From contig QXEO01000727.1 of the NCBI GenBank assembly GCA_007115705.1, forward strand, positions 248,001 through 312,000: a stretch of DNA of 64,000 nucleotides. The letters run 5' to 3'. This document shows positions 11,741 to 21,849 of the stretch, one piece after another. This DNA is from Dactylis glomerata. Its lineage: Eukaryota; Streptophyta; Magnoliopsida; Poales; Poaceae. The first letter of the stretch is position 1. Each line of letters starts with the position of its first letter. Below the pieces are notes generated by a model that ran no database searches, was not told where the DNA came from, and saw only the letters and a program-made list of their open reading frames with translations. The position numbers were made by a program, and so were the translations under genes.

Positions 11741-12334
11741 CTTTGCCCCTCAGGCGTTTTCTCTATTAGATCTGCCTACAGGGCCCTACGTGGGGGGCCC
11801 TCTCTCCCCTGGACGTCCCCTCTGTGGAAGGCCCCAATCCCTCTAAAAACCAAGATCTTTGTGTGGCAGCTCCTATGGGACCGCCTTCCTTCGGGGGTCG
11901 AGGTTCTTAAGCGTCATGGGCCTGGCAATGGCCTTTGCCCTTTGTGTGGGGTCCCCGAGACGACGCACCATATTATGTTTGCTTGTTCCGCTGCCTGCTT
12001 TCTTTGGAGCTTTGTTGCTGAGGCTCTAGGTCCTGAGTGGCAGGCCTTAGACCTTGGGGAGTTCCTGGAAGTGCATGCGAACCGGCCCGGTAAGAGGAGG
12101 CGCCTCTTCTGGCTAGTGTTTGCTTCTATGGCCTGGACTTTATGGACTACTCGTAATAAGATGGTTATTGAGCGTATCTTCCTACGACGGGCCTCTGACT
12201 CTATTTTCAAATTCTTGGCTTTTCTGCAGCAGTGGTACTCGCTCTGTAGGCAGCGGGACAAGGAGCGGCTGGACAGCATGCTGGAGGATCTTCTTATGGC
12301 GGTTCGTCATACATCTTTGCAGTCCGGCCGCTGA
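11741..12334 (+). pseudogene. LINE ORF2 C-terminus with zf-RVT domain
   Basis: Skipping the LTR element and one copy of its duplication puts the codon ending at 3298 directly before 11741 in the same frame. The segment encodes the zf-RVT region typical of plant LINE ORF2: FVWQLLWDRLPSG, CPLCGVPETTHHIMFAC with its Cys/His pattern, WTLWTTRNKMV, and a basic end at TGA 12332-12334. This part is undamaged. Confidence 0.88.
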
Positions 12335-12500
12335 TGTGCTCTGGCGCTCCTCGCTAGAGCTGTATCCCTTTTTTTCTCCTTTGGGCATGTTTGTGCTGTT
12401 GCCCCAGCAGACGGTCTTTCGGTTTTCTCTCTTGCTTGGCTCTTAAACTCGTTGTTTGGATGTTGTTGCTTTATTTATAAAGCGGGGCGAAAGCCTGTTT
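11741..12500 (+). mobile_element. LINE, 3' part
   Basis: This continues the LINE interrupted at 3298: the end of ORF2, then about 165 bp of 3' untranslated sequence ending around TTTATAAAGCGGGGCGAAAGCC, which resembles the 3' ends of Triticeae LINEs. No long A tail is visible and the end is set only to within tens of bases. Confidence 0.85.
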
Positions 12501-12519
12501 CGAGAGAGATTAGGGGCAA

Positions 12520-12835
12520 GGCTCCTGGCTCACCTTGATCTCAAGATATAGAGAGAGCAATCCCAGGTCACTCATCTGAGAGTGATCGCCCATGTCCTGC
12601 TTGAACAAGGCGATTGCAGCGGTGCATGCTCCTGTGATGATGAGGTTGTCGACGTAGATACAGAGCAGCCGAGAAGTTGCCTTGCCACACGTTTACACCG
12701 CTGCTCGAGCATGCTCCATGCAAACCTAAGTGACACCAGGACAACATCCATCTTGGTATTCCATGCGCGGAGCTTGGCGGATCCCATAGAGCTGTCGATG
12801 GAGGCAGAAGTGAAAGAGCTTGGAGCCCCTATGTG
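12520..12835 (-). pseudogene. Ty1/copia reverse transcriptase remnant
   Basis: On the minus strand, frame-shifted pieces spell copia RT motifs: LYGIRQAPR and RAWNTKMDVVL, then LYVYVDNLIITGA (normally YVDDLIITG, so one catalytic Asp reads Asn), then QMSDLGLLSLYLEIKVSQ. The spacing is that of copia RT. Frame breaks and the altered YVDD show a dead fragment. A copia-type LTR remnant lies immediately upstream on the same strand. Confidence 0.75.
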
Positions 12836-13503
12836 TTGTTTTAATAATTAATTATAATCTCTACGGACTAATGTTTGTATTGAGGTACCATTTATTTTAT
12901 TTAAAGACATGGTAAATTCACTCATATGATATTATTAATACTTAACCACAATCAAAGTTTAGGGAACACAAAGTTGGGGTCAAAAGGTTAAATAAGAATT
13001 TGAATTTGAATTTGAATCCAAGTTTATTTATTTTCTAAATTTCTTCTTCCTTGAAAACTATTTAGAAGAATTATTTAGAATTCATTATGGATATTATTTT
13101 TCTAGTTCAAGAATAAAATTGTGGTTTATTCCATTCTTGAAGTTTAAGATTCAATTTGGATGTGATTTATGATTTTTGGAATTAACATTTATTTTGAATT
13201 ATCAAATTAAGAAATGTTATGATACATGACAATGGAAAGCTACGTAATTTGAACGCAGTGACACGATCTAAATTTTTTGCTTACTTGGTTAGGAAACATA
13301 TATCTATGGTTAGGAAACTTTAACCATCATCAATCAATGAGCTAGTCTATTAGAGGCATACTAGGGACACAATATTTTTCATAAACCGCATAAGTATTAA
13401 TATTTTTTACGTAATATGATTCTAGCATGGAATATAAATATTATCATGACCAAATATTAAGATAATAACTTTATTAATTATTGCCTCTAGGGCATTTTTT
13501 CAG
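12836..13503 (-). repeat. Degenerate copia-type LTR (BARE/Angela-like)
   Basis: Read on the minus strand it begins with a damaged form of the BARE/Angela LTR start (ATGCCCTAGAGGCAATAAT), continues AT-rich, and ends near AAAACAACA directly before the copia RT remnant. This suggests a copia element with a large internal deletion. It includes a short GAATTT tandem run near 13000-13017. Confidence 0.55.
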
Positions 13504-14206
13504 CCGCACATGGTGTCCACCTTGATGGGGAAGAGGCACCCCACAAGTCACTTCCTGATGCAAGAGAGCGCGCACATGAGCTTCCAGCTGCTCCATGTTG
13601 ACGGCACTGCTCACTTTGTCCTACCAATCCACTCGGGAGGAGTCCACTAGCGTGGCCCATGCCACAACGAGAGTGAGGGGCGATTCGCTCGAGCAAGCCT
13701 TCCTTCTATGCCGCCTTGCATCATCCATGATGTGTGGGCCGTGTCATTGGACCACGCGATGGTGAGCAACCTTGCCAGGAGGACGGCTGAGAAACATGAG
13801 GCCGAAAGGAAGGGGTGTAGCGACCCATGGCATGCGGTGGGGAAAGAGATAAAGAGTGGGAAGTGAGATAAGTGGTGGGGGAACCGGGAGGCTGATGATG
13901 CCCCCCCCCCCACCCCCCCCACCCCCCCTCCCTACACATGTCGCGCCTGCTATGCTTATGAAGCATGGCACCTATGGCGATTGTATCATAGATCCGCTAC
14001 TGATATGTGCAATGAACATGACCTTGATGTAAAAAAATAGAAACTTGACCACAACATCAGGTCATTTTTCTTGCCTTCCCTCCTCACATATTTTACGTAC
14101 TTGTTTATGTTTCTCAATGTTGGAGGCAACTTGTGCATGCGATAATTAATCAACTAGCCATTAGGCGAATTGAAGGGTCAAGTTATCGATAGCAAGACTA
14201 TACTAA
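13504..14206. other. Spacer without recognised gene; poly-C tract
   Basis: I recognise no gene here. The first 450 bp is GC-richer and may be old transposon or captured sequence. A nearly pure C tract lies at about 13901-13928. Open frames across it are low-complexity shadows. Confidence 0.4.
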
Positions 14207-16347
14207 CTAGCACAATACCCGTGCGTTGTAACGGGCCATCACGACATAATAAATATATTGGTGGTAATCATATTTTCCTGATCGAGAGGCATCGCTCGGT
14301 CGGAACCAGCCTGCTTCAAACCATCATGGCATGATCAATCATGCTCCTGCCACTGCCTCCTCTCCCCATCAGTTCAACCAGATCACTCTGTATATGTTCA
14401 CAAACGTAAATAGAGCCAAATATTGCCATCGCCTGCTCAATCCACTCCGCAAAGGGCGTGGATTGACCTTTCCCCACTGTATGCGGGCCCTACCAGATGG
14501 GGGACCCAACCTGTCAATGACCCCTAGTTCAGGCTTGGCAAGTCAGAGAATTCCAACAGCTCCGCGAAGGCTTTCCCCTCTCTTAAATTTAGGGAGTAGT
14601 GGTCCAATTTCCATTAAATTAAAGATATAACATGCAACTCTAAAACTTGCTCGGACAGCAAGTTACATACCTAATAATATCTAAGAATTGTTAGTGAGCA
14701 GAATTGGTTTTAGTTGACACTAAATTAAGTATGTCAAGTTTGAATGTATCTTTCGAGAGACAAAGATTTAGCATGTACACAACGTGAATATTTCTTAATC
14801 AACATCTATTCCTACACCATTGGACCATCATGCATCGCACATACTCCCTCCGTCCTTAAAAGGGTGTACTTCCAACAATCTTGGAGAGTCAAACTTTTGA
14901 AAGTTTGACCAAATTTTACAAAAAAGGCACCACTATTTTTGATCACCAAAATAGTATCATTAGATTCACAATGAAATATTGTTATATTTTTACAAAAACT
15001 TGGTAAAAGTTTGAAAATTTTAACTCTCTAAGCGAGTTGAAAGTACATTCTTTTAAGGACAGAGGGAGTATATCAATATCAGATTGAGCTAAAAAAAAAT
15101 ACGGACAGGGGCAATACGTAGAGCACTATCCCTGATGTATTTAAAAGTTCAGAAGAAAGTTTAGCTACTTGTGGACACCATGTGCAAATTTCAGCCACGC
15201 ATCTAACAAGTAACAACCTACGCAAGCTCCTAATGATCTACACAATCACAGCAAAGGCGCAAGATTCATCACGTGAAAACTTCAGAAACAAAGGACAGCA
15301 AGGTCCGAAGCACACATACCCCGGCGTGACGGCTTCGCCGTTGCCGACGAGCGAGTTAAGGACTGCGACCCACCACTTCCATACAACCGCCTCTTCCTCC
15401 TGGGGCCACGCCCACGGCCACGGTCAACTTGACGACTCCCGTACAAATCTGATGCCGACGGGCAAGCGCTTGCACTTGGAACCGCGGTTGCGTCCACTGG
15501 GAATCACCAGCGCTGACCAGGGACGGGCGAGGACAAAACTACGTCCAAGGCGTCTGCGGTTTTTGTATCGCATGATCTGGTCTGGTTCTACCGTGCAGGT
15601 GATTCATCATGAGCCGGGCATGTCAAGCCTATGTGCTATGTCTTCTGATGAGACGGCCGGCCTTCTTTTCAAAAGTCCTGAAAGTCCTGGCATGCCGTCT
15701 CGACTCTGGCGCTATGCTCCACTTCGGCGTGCGCGCCTAGAGCAGCACGATCATCCAGTATAGCGCCAGCTTGATTTTTTCCAGAAGTAAGTCGTAGTCA
15801 CCGTCAGCCATCATCGCCTCTACCGTGGTCGCCTAATCCAGCGCCGCCGCATCGAGAGTTGTCTAGGGCTGAAGCTGGAAGCGTCCTGGACACTTGGCTG
15901 ATGTGCTGCTCGACAAGGTGGAGACGACCTAGTGGTCAGCTGAACCCATGTACGGCTGTAATGGCGGTGCTACCAAGCGGCCAACGGCCGGCACTGGCGG
16001 GCCATCAGAAAAACATTGATCGATCTTCCCCTAAAATTCCTCGTGCGGACACCCCCGCCGCTGCCGCCTTGTCGTCCACCGCTGGCGAGCTCGCCCCGGA
16101 CGCCGGGTTTGTTTGTCCATCGCTAACACGGCCTCTATACTCTAGGGAGGGTGGGTTAGATATACCGACAAAGAGAGGAGGGAGGAGATTAGGACGTGGT
16201 GCCGCCGTCCAGGCAACGGACTGTGCGCGCAAACGTACGAGACATAGGAAGGAAAAAATCGTGCGCGGGATGAAAACGTATTTCAAGTGGATTGAAAGCG
16301 TACTTGCGAGCCACGGACCATACCTCTAACAATATTATTAGTAGAGA
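14207..16347 (-). mobile_element. Helitron, minus strand, non-autonomous
   Basis: Read on the minus strand the 5' end is TCTCTACTAATAATATTG (from 16347 down). The 3' end is a short hairpin CCCGTTACAACGCACGGG, then TATTGTG, then CTAG (14210-14207), the standard Helitron 3' structure. The flanking bases are A before and T after, as for insertion into AT, with no duplication. The 2141 bp encode no RepHel protein. GC-rich stretches at 15300-16250 look like captured host sequence but I cannot name a source gene. Confidence 0.8.
14844..15068. mobile_element. Stowaway-like (Tc1/mariner) MITE
   Basis: The ends CTCCCTCCGTCCTTAAAAG and its imperfect complement form terminal inverted repeats, flanked by TA at 14842-14843 and 15069-15070. 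The 225 bp inside is AT-rich and non-coding. It sits inside the Helitron, so it inserted later or was carried along. Confidence 0.85.
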
Positions 16348-16761
16348 TAATGGGAGAAAAAACTCTGCACAAACCAAAATCTCCTCCTTCTTAGCTTATA
16401 TAGGTGACATAGGCATCCAATTGAAACCGATTTGCATGTATAGTAGTTTTTTGAAGGAATATTGTTATCAGTGTAATGCAGAATATTGGAAATTAAATTA
16501 AGGGCTAGCAAGGCACTAAGTTTCTTTGTCGCTTTAACCTTTTTTTTAAATCGCACAATATGCTGATGACACGCTCACGCAACGTCTAGAGCTATGCACA
16601 TACAGATTACACGTTCACACATCATCTACTAATAAAGGAATAGCCCATCTCCTGGTATCCCATATACGTCTAGTGATACGTGATTTAATACAACAAATAA
16701 ATCACACATAAACTGAAAAAGGATGAAGAAGTGATCATATCCAAATCTGATAGTTGTAGTA
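16348..16761. other. Spacer between Helitron and CACTA A
   Basis: No gene is recognised. A stretch at about 16370-16440 resembles about 25840-25910 on the other side of CACTA A (shared CTCCTC, TTCTT, GGCATC and TTGA blocks in the same order), suggesting copies of one diverged repeat. Confidence 0.4.
16759..16761. repeat. CACTA A target duplication GTA (left)
   Basis: GTA here and at 25487-25489 flanks the element. Three bases is the standard CACTA duplication. Confidence 0.85.
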
Positions 16762-16792
16762 CACTAGTGGAAAAAGGGCCTTTGGCCTGGAC

Positions 16793-17002
16793 CCTTTAGT
16801 CCCGGCCTCCATCTGGGCCGGGACTAAAGGCCCGGCCACGTCGCCCCAAAATAGCCTAGCCGCCCGGGAGGCTTTGGTCCCGGCCCGTAACGAGCCTTTA
16901 GTCCCGGTTTGAGACACAAACCGGGACTAAAGGGCTATGCGCTGAGCGGCCCGCATGTGCGCCCCCTTTAGTCCCGGTTTGTGTATCAAACCGGGATTAA
17001 AG
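16793..17002. promoter_or_regulatory. 5' subterminal inverted motifs of CACTA A
   Basis: Three hairpin-forming inverted repeats of CCTTTAGTCCCGG lie at 16793-16830, 16895-16933 and 16965-17002. The middle one has arms of 17 bases (CCTTTAGTCCCGGTTTG) around a 5-base loop. In En/Spm, subterminal repeats bind TNPA and overlap the promoter; the same role is inferred here because a TATA box follows the third hairpin at once. Confidence 0.8.
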
Positions 17003-17011
17003 TCATCTGCC

Positions 17012-17020
17012 TATATATAT
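17012..17020 (+). promoter_or_regulatory. TATA box of CACTA A transposase gene
   Basis: TATATATAT lies 10 bases after the third subterminal hairpin and about 300 bp before the transposase start. The same arrangement is seen in element B. Confidence 0.65.
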
Positions 17021-17318
17021 GGCCGCAGCCCCTCTCTCCCCTCTTCCTTGCATTTTTTTGGATGAAAGAGTGTGGGTGTGTGCTAGCTCTCCTTTTTTCT
17101 TGGATGCACTAGAGGTGTTTGCTGAAATGTGTGTTAGAGCGATGCCGCTTCAGTTCACCGAACACAACTACGATATGAGATGCCCGAGCCACGCTTAAAC
17201 CTCTTCCTCTTTATTTCCACTTATTCTAAAAGGTTAGCAACTATATTTTCTCGTTTAGACCGTGCGGTACTAATTTTTAGGATCGTGATTGTGTGTGATA
17301 TACTATCGTATGACGCAG

Positions 17319-20300
17319 ATGAGCCATCCATGGATGTACGGTGATCGACGCACAACCGCTTACAGAGAAGGCGTGCATTCTTTTCGAGATGCGGCCGATG
17401 CGAACAAGCATGGTGGTGGCTATATGTTTTGTCCATGTGTTGAATGTCGGAATGAGAAGGATTACACTTCCTCAAGAGTCATTCAGAGCCACCTGCTTCG
17501 GTCCGGTTTTATGTCGGGCTATAATGTTTGGACCAAGCACGGAGAAAGAGGGGTTATGATGGAAGACGGCGATGAAGAAGAAGAGAACGATGATGACAAC
17601 TACCGATCTATGTTCCCTGAGTATGCTGATACCGCAATGGAAGACAATGAAGAAGAAGATCAGGGTGCAGAACGGGAACCAGATGAGCCCGCTGATGATC
17701 TTGGCCGGGTCATTTCTGAAGCACGGCGAGGCTGCGACACAGAAAAGGAGAGGTTGCAGTTCGAGCAGATGTTACAGGACCACAACAAATTGTTGTACCC
17801 AACTTGTGAAGATGGCCAGAAGAAGCTGGGTAGCACACTGGAATTGTTGAAGTGGAAGGCAGAGACCGGTGTGACTGACTCGTCATTCGAAAAGTTGCTG
17901 GTACTGATGAAGAAGATGCTTCCAAGAAAGAACGAATTGCCCGCCAGCACGTACGAAGCAAAGAAGCTTGTCTGTCCTCTAGGATTAGACGTGCAGAAGA
18001 TACATGCATGCCCTAATGACTGCATCCTCTACCGCGGTGAGAAGTATGAGAATATGGATAAATGCCCGGTATGCACTGCATTGCGGTATAAGATCAGAAA
18101 AGATGACCCTGGTGAGATTGAGGGCGAGCCACCCAGGAAGAGGGTTCCTGCCAAGGTGATGTGGTATGCTCCTATAATACCACGGTTGAAACGTCTGTTC
18201 AAAAATAAAGATCATGCGAAGTTGTTGCGATGGCACATGGAAGATCGTATGAAAGACGATAAGTTGAGGCACCCCGCTGATGGTCGGCAGTGGAGAAAAA
18301 TCGAGAGAGAGTTCCCGAGATTTGCAGGTGACGCAAGGAACTTATGGTTTGGTCTGAGTACAGATGGCATGAATCCTTTTGGGGAGCAGAGTTGCAGTCA
18401 CAGCACCTGGCTCGTTACTCTATGTATCTACAACCTTCCTCCTTGGTTGTGCATGAAGCGGAAGTTCATTATGATGCCAGTGCTTATCCAAGGTCCAAAG
18501 CAACCCGGCAACGACATTGATGTGTACCTAAGGCCATTAGTTGATGAACTTTTACAGCTGTGGGCCGAACCAGGTGTACGTGTGTGGGACGAGCACAAAC
18601 AAGAGGAATTTGACCTTCGAGCGCTGCTTTTCGTAACCATCAATGATTGGCCTGCTCTTAGTAACATTTCAGGACCGTCAAACAAGGGATACAATGTATG
18701 CACGCACTGTTTAGATAAGACAGAAAGTATATATCTGGACAAATGTAGGAAGAATGTGTACCCGTACAATCGTCGTTTTCTTCCGCCCAAGCATCCCTTA
18801 AAGAAAAAAGGCAAGCATTTCAATGGCAAGGCAGAACCCCGGGGGAAGCCTGTCATCCGTACTGGAGCTGAAGTATTTGATATGGTCAAAGATTTAAAAG
18901 TAATCTTTGGAAAGGGTCCTGGCAGCCAACCTGTTCCTAACGGCCCTGATAAGCGCGTACCCATGTGGAAGAAGAAATCTATATTTTGGGAGCTACCCTA
19001 TTGGGAAGTCCATGAGGTCCGCTCCGCAATCGACGTGATGCACCTGACGAAGAATCTCTGCGTGAATATTCTAGGCTTCCTGGGCTTGTATGGGAAGTCA
19101 AAAGATACACCGGAAGCACGGGAGGACCAGGAACGTCATAAAGGAAGAGATGGCATGCATCCAGGGCAGTTTCAAGGGCGTGCCAGCTACGCTCTTACTA
19201 AGGAAGAGAAGGAAATCTTCTTTGAAGTCCTTTTCAGTATCAAGGTCCCGACTGGCTTCTCGTCGAATATAAAGGGAATCGTAAATATGAAAGACAAAAA
19301 ATTCCAAAACCTAAAGTCTTATGACTGCCACGTGCTTATGACGCAATTGCTTCTGGTTGCATTGAGGGGAATTCTACCGGAAAATGTTCGCCTGGCAATT
19401 GTGAAGGTATGTGCATTCCTCAATGCAATTTCTCAGAAGGTAATCGATCGAGAAAGTCTATCAGGGTTACAGATTGATGTGGTCCAATGTCTGGTCAGCT
19501 TCGAGTTGTTGTTCCCGCCATCCTTTTTCAATATAATGACACACCTCCTAGTTCACCTAGTCAAAGAGATTAGAATTCTCGGTCCTGTGTTTCTACATAA
19601 TATGTTCCCCTTCGAGAGGTTCATGGGAGTCTTAAAGAAATATGTTCGTAACCGTGCTAGGCCAGAAGGAAGCATCTCCAAGGGCTATGGAACACAGAAG
19701 GTCATTGAGTTTTGTGTGGACTTTCTTCCTGACCTTAAGCCGATTGGTGTTCCTGAATCTCGGTATGAGGGTAGGCTGACAGGAAAAGGCACACTAGGAC
19801 GGAAAGCAAAAGTATGTATGGACGGGCATTCTTTCTCTCAAGCACACTACACAGTTCTACACAATTCCACCGTGGTGGCTCCGTATATCGTGAGACACAA
19901 GAATATTCTACGCTCCGAAAACCCGGGGAAGACTGACTCTTGGATTAAAGGGGAACACGAGAAGACTTTCGGCAGTTGGTTGCAGACACATCTCATGAAT
20001 GATGACACCGTTGGAGATCAGCTGTACTGTTTGGCCAGGCCACCATCTTCTACTATATGTACTTTCCAAGGGTACGAGATAAATGGGAATACATTTTACA
20101 CGGTTGCCCAAGATAAAAAGAGCACCAACCAAAACAGTGGTGTCCGCTTTGATGCAACAGACGAGAATGGGCACTGTTTGGAAACATATTACGGGTACAT
20201 AGAGGAGATATGGGAACTTGACTATGGACCTACTTTTAAGATCCCTTTGTTTCGGTGCAAATGGGTGAAGCTGACAGGAGGCGGGGTAGTTGTAGACCAA

Positions 20301-20636
20301 AAGTACGGTATGACAACAGTGGATCTCAACAATCTTGCGTACATGGATGAACCATTCGTCCTAGCCAACGATGTCGCTCAGGTTTTCTATGTGAAGGACA
20401 TGTCTACAAAAACGAGAAAAAGAAATCAGCAAAAGAAGACATCGTCCGATGAGCCAAAGCGCCACATAATTCTTTCAGGGAAAAGAAACATCGTGGGAGT
20501 AGATGACAAGACAGACATGTCAGTAGATTATAATAAGTTTCATGAAATTCCGCCCTTCAAAGTGAAAACTGACCCAAGCATCCTACTGAATGATGAAGAT
20601 TCTCCATGGCTACGACCCAGAAGAAAACAGAAATAA
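17319..20636 (+). CDS. CACTA transposase, Tnp2/TNPD type (element A, open)
   Basis: This is the cut-and-paste enzyme of the En/Spm superfamily. The start is set at the ATG at 17319 (MSHPWMYGDRR), conserved in element B; an ATG three codons earlier (17310) is absent in B. The product has 1105 residues in one exon. Order: transposase-associated domain (about 1-75, with CPCVEC and the conserved HGE); acidic linker; Tnp2 transposase domain (about 230-560) with the zinc-type pair CPND...CPVC, STDGMNPF (Asp near 348) and GNDIDVYLRPLVDEL; DVMHLTKNLCVNILG near 571; DUF4218 (about 655-790, FPPSFFNIMTHLLVHL); DUF4216 (about 940-1030); basic C-terminus. No internal stop is seen. Confidence 0.93.
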   Translation: MSHPWMYGDRRTTAYREGVHSFRDAADANKHGGGYMFCPCVECRNEKDYTSSRVIQSHLLRSGFMSGYNVWTKHGERGVMMEDGDEEEENDDDNYRSMFPEYADTAMEDNEEEDQGAEREPDEPADDLGRVISEARRGCDTEKERLQFEQMLQDHNKLLYPTCEDGQKKLGSTLELLKWKAETGVTDSSFEKLLVLMKKMLPRKNELPASTYEAKKLVCPLGLDVQKIHACPNDCILYRGEKYENMDKCPVCTALRYKIRKDDPGEIEGEPPRKRVPAKVMWYAPIIPRLKRLFKNKDHAKLLRWHMEDRMKDDKLRHPADGRQWRKIEREFPRFAGDARNLWFGLSTDGMNPFGEQSCSHSTWLVTLCIYNLPPWLCMKRKFIMMPVLIQGPKQPGNDIDVYLRPLVDELLQLWAEPGVRVWDEHKQEEFDLRALLFVTINDWPALSNISGPSNKGYNVCTHCLDKTESIYLDKCRKNVYPYNRRFLPPKHPLKKKGKHFNGKAEPRGKPVIRTGAEVFDMVKDLKVIFGKGPGSQPVPNGPDKRVPMWKKKSIFWELPYWEVHEVRSAIDVMHLTKNLCVNILGFLGLYGKSKDTPEAREDQERHKGRDGMHPGQFQGRASYALTKEEKEIFFEVLFSIKVPTGFSSNIKGIVNMKDKKFQNLKSYDCHVLMTQLLLVALRGILPENVRLAIVKVCAFLNAISQKVIDRESLSGLQIDVVQCLVSFELLFPPSFFNIMTHLLVHLVKEIRILGPVFLHNMFPFERFMGVLKKYVRNRARPEGSISKGYGTQKVIEFCVDFLPDLKPIGVPESRYEGRLTGKGTLGRKAKVCMDGHSFSQAHYTVLHNSTVVAPYIVRHKNILRSENPGKTDSWIKGEHEKTFGSWLQTHLMNDDTVGDQLYCLARPPSSTICTFQGYEINGNTFYTVAQDKKSTNQNSGVRFDATDENGHCLETYYGYIEEIWELDYGPTFKIPLFRCKWVKLTGGGVVVDQKYGMTTVDLNNLAYMDEPFVLANDVAQVFYVKDMSTKTRKRNQQKKTSSDEPKRHIILSGKRNIVGVDDKTDMSVDYNKFHEIPPFKVKTDPSILLNDEDSPWLRPRRKQK

Positions 20637-21465
20637 TAGATAGGAATCTTGGTGCAATAATGTAATTATGTATTAAACCTTTTATGTAATGCATGATGAA
20701 GATTCTCCATGGCTACGACAGATACGGTTACACCGCTCTTCTAGAAGTTTGATTGGTCTAAACGCATCTTCTAGAAGTTTGATTGGTCTAAACGCATTCA
20801 AACGGGCTTTTCAGAATACTAGACGAAACAACAAAGATTGAATTTTGGTGCAACTATGCCATCCACCAAAATTAGAAATGTTCATGTAGTTCATCTAGCA
20901 CAACACATTTCATCTTAGACTACCTCTTTCGTTAGAGTGTGACTGAAACATTTTTAATTGAAAATGGCAAAATAGTTAATACTTAGGATAGTTAAAATAA
21001 TTAATTTTTAAAATAGAAAATAGTTTTGAATTATTTATTCAATTTCAAACACTTTTTATTTTCATAGTTTTGTCAAATTCTCAAATATGCAAAAAGAATA
21101 TTAATAAACATAGTTTTTAATTGAAAATGGCAAAATAGTTAATACTTAGGATAGTTAAAATAATTAATTTTTAAAATAGAAAATAGTTTTGAATTATTTA
21201 TTCAATTTCAAACACTTTTTATTTTCATAGTTTTGTCAAATTCTCAAATATGCAAAAAGAATATTAATAAACATAGTTTTTAATTGAAAATGGCAAAATA
21301 GTTAATACTTAGGATAGTTAAAATAATTAATTTTTAAAATAGAAAATAGTTTTGAATTATTTATTCAATTTCAAACACTTTTCATTTTTATAGTTTTGTT
21401 AAATTCTCAAATATGCAAACAGATAACTATTTACAAAACAAATAAAACAAAAAACAGAAAATAGG
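20637..21465. other. CACTA A spacer between the two genes
   Basis: AT-rich, non-coding. It contains two tandem copies of a 33-bp unit (about 20732-20798, beginning CTTCTAGAAGTTTG) and then a 163-bp tandem array. It probably holds the transposase 3' end. Confidence 0.7.
20950..21420. repeat. 163-bp tandem array in CACTA A (about 3 copies)
   Basis: The block TTATTCAATTTCAAACAC recurs at about 21035, 21198 and 21361, giving a 163-bp period. Copies differ by only a few bases. The same unit is in element B at higher copy number. Confidence 0.9.
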
Positions 21466-21505
21466 CCTTTAGTCCCGGTCCGTGCCACCGCCCGGGGACT
21501 AAAGG
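21466..21505. promoter_or_regulatory. Internal subterminal-type hairpin upstream of second gene, CACTA A
   Basis: One inverted repeat of CCTTTAGTCCCGG sits deep inside the element, 8 bases before a TATA box. It copies the arrangement at the element end and is a plausible binding site for the element's own TNPA-like product. Element B has three such hairpins here. Confidence 0.7.
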
Positions 21506-21513
21506 TCCCGGGG

Positions 21514-21520
21514 TATAAAA
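21514..21520 (+). promoter_or_regulatory. TATA box of CACTA A second gene
   Basis: TATAAAA follows the internal hairpin and precedes a GC-rich leader; the equivalent in B is TATAAGA at 43880-43886. Confidence 0.6.
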
Positions 21521-21849
21521 CATTCGCCTTCTTCCCCGCCGCTTCACACTTTGCAGTTTTCGCGCGCGAGGAGTTAGCCCGACGCCGCCAGGCTGCCTCG
21601 CCGTCGTTCGGCCGACCACCGCGCCAGCCCGCCGCGCCGCCGCATTGCGCCTTCGCGCTGCCGCGCCGCCGCCGCCGCGCCGCCGAAGTGCGCGCGCGCA
21701 GCACCCGCCGCCGCGCCGCCTGCAGCCGGAGAAGCTCCGCCGCGCCGCCAGTCCCCGCCAGTCGCCGCCGCGCCGTCCGTCGCCGCCAGTCGCCGCCGCG
21801 CCGCCCCAGTCGCCATCACCTGCAAGGTTTTCTTTGCAAAAAAAATTAT

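Noticed and set aside
13901..13928. C-rich tract as a possible regulatory i-motif or quadruplex
   Set aside because: No gene lies next to it and such tracts are common in decayed repeat DNA; nothing supports a function.
15182..16329. Frames of 193 and 156 residues inside the minus-strand Helitron
   Set aside because: Composition is low-complexity, no family features are seen, and there are no start or splice signals to support genes. Kept only as possible captured sequence.
17289..17318. Upstream extension of the CACTA A transposase from a TTG codon
   Set aside because: TTG is not a plausible plant start here. The conserved ATG is 17319, and the extra ATG at 17310 is missing in element B.
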